Source: Xanthomonas sp. SI
GTDB taxonomy: Bacteria; Pseudomonadota; Gammaproteobacteria; Xanthomonadales; Xanthomonadaceae
Length of the DNA stretch: 64,000 bases
Assembly: GCF_014236855.1 (NCBI RefSeq)
Contig: NZ_CP051261.1
Span: 2,356,001 to 2,420,000, forward strand
Direction of reading: 5' to 3'
The position numbers and the translations under genes were made by a program. Positions within the stretch are counted from its first letter, which is position 1; each line of letters begins with the position of its first letter. The notes under the pieces were generated by a model. The model had not been told where the DNA came from and made no database searches. It worked only from the letters and a program-made list of their open reading frames with translations. This document shows, piece after piece, positions 62,222-64,000 of the stretch.

Positions 62222-64000
62222 TTGACCGATCCCGCCGAGTCGTCCGCCATACCGCCTGCCGAGTCGCCGCACCTGCGGCAGCAACGCGTGCGCTGGCTGG
62301 CGTCGCTGGCCAGCGCGGCGCGTGGGCGGCAACGGCTGGCCGCGGCCGCGATCAGCCTGTCCGGGGCGCTGCTGATCGTGCAGGCCGGCGCCATCGCCTG
62401 GTTGCTGCAGGCCTTGCTGGTGGAGGGTAGTGAACTGCCGCAGGCGCTGCCCGCGTTCGCCATCCTGGCGCTGGTGCTGATCGTGCGCGCGCTGCTCGGC
62501 GCCTGCGCTCAGCGCGCCGCCGGCGATGTCGCCGATGCGGCGAAGTTCGAACTGCGCCGGCGCGTGTACCGGCGCCTGCTCCAACGCGGCCCGCTGTGGC
62601 TGCGCGGTCAGCGCAACGGCGAACTGGGCGAATTGCTGCTGGCCCACGGTGACGCGCTGGACGGCTACTACGCCGGCTACCAGCCGGCGCGGCTGGAAGT
62701 GAGCGTGGTGCCGTTGCTGATCCTGCTCACGGTCGGCTGGAGCGACTGGGTGGTGGGCCTGCTGCTGCTGTTCACCGCGCCGCTGGTGCCGATCTTCATG
62801 ATGCTGGTCGGCTGGGGCGCCGAAGCCGCCGGGCGCCGCCAGCTGCGCGAGCTGGCGCGGATGGGCGGGCATTTCGCCGACCGGCTCAAGGGCCTGGGCC
62901 TGCTGCGCCTGTACGGCCGCGGCGAGGACGAACTGCGCGGCATCGCCGCCGCCGCCGAGGGCGTGCGCGAACGTACCTTGAAGGTGCTGCGCATCGCCTT
63001 CCTGTCCTCGACCGTGCTCGAGTTCTTCGCCTCGGTCAGCGTGGCGATGGTGGCGATGTACCTGGGCCTGAGCTACCTGGGCATGATCGCGCTGCATGCG
63101 GCAGTGCCGACCCTGGGCGTGGGCGTGTTCTGCCTGCTGCTGGCGCCGGAGTTCTACGCGCCGCTGCGGCGCCTGGCCGCGCACTACCACGACCGCGCCA
63201 ACGCGCTGGCGGCGGCGGCCGAGGTGGAGCGCCTGCTTGGCGAGCTGCCGGATGCGGCGGTAGCGCTGGCGCCGTGCGTGTCGTCGCCGGCCGTTGCCGC
63301 GCCGGCGCTCTCATCGCTGGCGCCGCCGTTGTCTGTGCGACCTGCGCCCGCGATGCCGGCAACGCCCGATGGGTACGCAGTGCCGACGCCTGCAGCACCG
63401 CCGACGCCTGTGGTGCCTGCAACGCTCGCATTGCCTGAAAAGCCTTCAGTCCCCGCAGCGCCCACGCAGCCGCTGCTGCGCGCCGAAGGACTGACGCTGC
63501 GCCCGCAAGGCGCGCGCTGCGACGCGCTGCAGGATCTGTCCTTCAGCCTGCAGCCCGGCCAGCGCCTTGCTCTGGTCGGACCCAGCGGCAGCGGCAAGAG
63601 CACGCTGCTCGAAGCGCTGGCCGGCTGGCTGCCGCCGCGCGCCGGCAGCCTGCAACTGCGTCCCGGATTGCGCGTCGGCTACGCCGGGCAGCGCCCGTAC
63701 CTGTTCCATGGCAGCATCGCCGACAACCTGCGCCTGGCCGCTCCGCGGGCCAGCGCCGCGCAGCTGCACGCCGCGGCCGAGGCGGCGCAGGTCATGCGCT
63801 TCGCCGCGCATCTGCCGCTGGGCCTGGAGACCGTGATCGGCGAGCGCGGCTTCGGCCTGTCCGGCGGCGAGGCGCGGCGCATCGGCCTGGCGCGGCTGCT
63901 GCTGCGCGATCCCGAACTGTTGCTGCTCGACGAACCCACCGCCTTCCTCGACCCGGACACCGAAACCGAACTGCTGCGCACCCTGGCCGCCTTCAGCCAC
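62222..64000 (+). CDS. cydD: ABC transporter CydD, 3'-truncated
   Basis: 593 residues are present and the gene runs off the window. An N-terminal six-helix ABC domain (about 35-330) is followed by an unusual Pro/Ala-rich linker (about 347-419), then the nucleotide-binding domain with GPSGSGKST (about 453-461), LSGGEARR and LLLLDEPTAFLD. CydDC exports cysteine and glutathione to the periplasm and is needed for cytochrome bd assembly, fitting its position divergent from cydABX. The start appears to be TTG at 62222 (TDPAESSAIPP), as no ATG or GTG occurs until GTG 62287. cydC is expected next. Confidence 0.9.
   Translation, partial: MTDPAESSAIPPAESPHLRQQRVRWLASLASAARGRQRLAAAAISLSGALLIVQAGAIAWLLQALLVEGSELPQALPAFAILALVLIVRALLGACAQRAAGDVADAAKFELRRRVYRRLLQRGPLWLRGQRNGELGELLLAHGDALDGYYAGYQPARLEVSVVPLLILLTVGWSDWVVGLLLLFTAPLVPIFMMLVGWGAEAAGRRQLRELARMGGHFADRLKGLGLLRLYGRGEDELRGIAAAAEGVRERTLKVLRIAFLSSTVLEFFASVSVAMVAMYLGLSYLGMIALHAAVPTLGVGVFCLLLAPEFYAPLRRLAAHYHDRANALAAAAEVERLLGELPDAAVALAPCVSSPAVAAPALSSLAPPLSVRPAPAMPATPDGYAVPTPAAPPTPVVPATLALPEKPSVPAAPTQPLLRAEGLTLRPQGARCDALQDLSFSLQPGQRLALVGPSGSGKSTLLEALAGWLPPRAGSLQLRPGLRVGYAGQRPYLFHGSIADNLRLAAPRASAAQLHAAAEAAQVMRFAAHLPLGLETVIGERGFGLSGGEARRIGLARLLLRDPELLLLDEPTAFLDPDTETELLRTLAAFSH

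Noticed and set aside
62110..62430. Possible frameshift in cydD, because no annotated frame covered it and a short frame overlaps its 5' end
   Set aside because: Reading from TTG 62222 gives one uninterrupted frame of 593 codons to the window end, with all ABC motifs in frame.

Overview
The window is GC-rich chromosomal DNA from a gammaproteobacterium of the Xanthomonadaceae, most likely Xanthomonas. The strongest evidence is the arginine cluster at 38163-46559. It encodes N-acetylornithine carbamoyltransferase, N-acetylcitrulline deacetylase and a fused N-acetylglutamate synthase/kinase, a combination typical of Xanthomonas and Xylella. Dispersed short palindromes and GGGATTC-type heptad arrays between genes fit the same group. 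No rRNA genes, insertion sequences, prophage or CRISPR array were seen. One tRNA gene (Pro, CGG) is present.

Layout. 1-9816: the end of a GGDEF/EAL protein, a secreted GH43 glycosidase, epmB divergent from efp, a TMEM175-like channel, then mtaD-ubiG-gph-squalene/phytoene synthase-like genes, and a secreted pectinesterase. 10345-13995: an ethanolamine catabolic operon (permease, eutB, eutC). 14496-17134: a membrane diguanylate cyclase overlapping a YiiX-like hydrolase. 17697-20146: yidD, dihydroorotase and an M23 peptidase on the minus strand, beside a cluster of palindromic and tandem repeats. 20296-21384: a DksA-like protein with a very long Lys/Ala/Pro tail.

21686-31890 (minus strand) is the most unusual region. 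It reads as one transcription unit: HlyD-type adaptor, C39-peptidase ABC exporter, 2OG-oxygenase-like protein, secreted alpha/beta hydrolase, phosphoribosyltransferase/beta-propeller fusion, then two toxin-immunity-like pairs. The two candidate toxins share a near-identical N-terminus: a canonical double-glycine leader, a His-rich stretch and a long (Glu-Gly-Gly)n spacer. Their C-terminal domains are unrelated, and both look directed at peptidoglycan. One resembles a phage lysozyme-like domain, the other an M15-type Zn peptidase. Each is followed by a strong stem-loop and a gene for a small secreted protein, which I read as immunity. The duplication carried along a remnant of the propeller gene. 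I propose an undescribed, modular, type I-secreted bacteriolysin system.

32529-37859: a lipase-like hydrolase, an MFS transporter coupled to sufE, cysS, and a small secreted protein. 37907-50390: the arginine/proline biosynthesis cluster (argF', argG, a GNAT gene, argE', argB/A, a second GNAT gene, argC, argH, proB, proA). It is preceded by what looks like a complete ribosome-mediated attenuator: an Arg-codon leader peptide and four mutually exclusive RNA segments ending in an intrinsic terminator. 50439-58851: a diguanylate cyclase, an alpha-amino acid ester hydrolase, and a LysR regulator divergent from an alcohol dehydrogenase/hydrolase/MFS/cyclophilin-like operon. 58978-64000: tRNA-Pro, then cydA-cydB-cydX on the minus strand divergent from cydD, which runs off the end, with a perfect FNR-type site between cydA and cydD.
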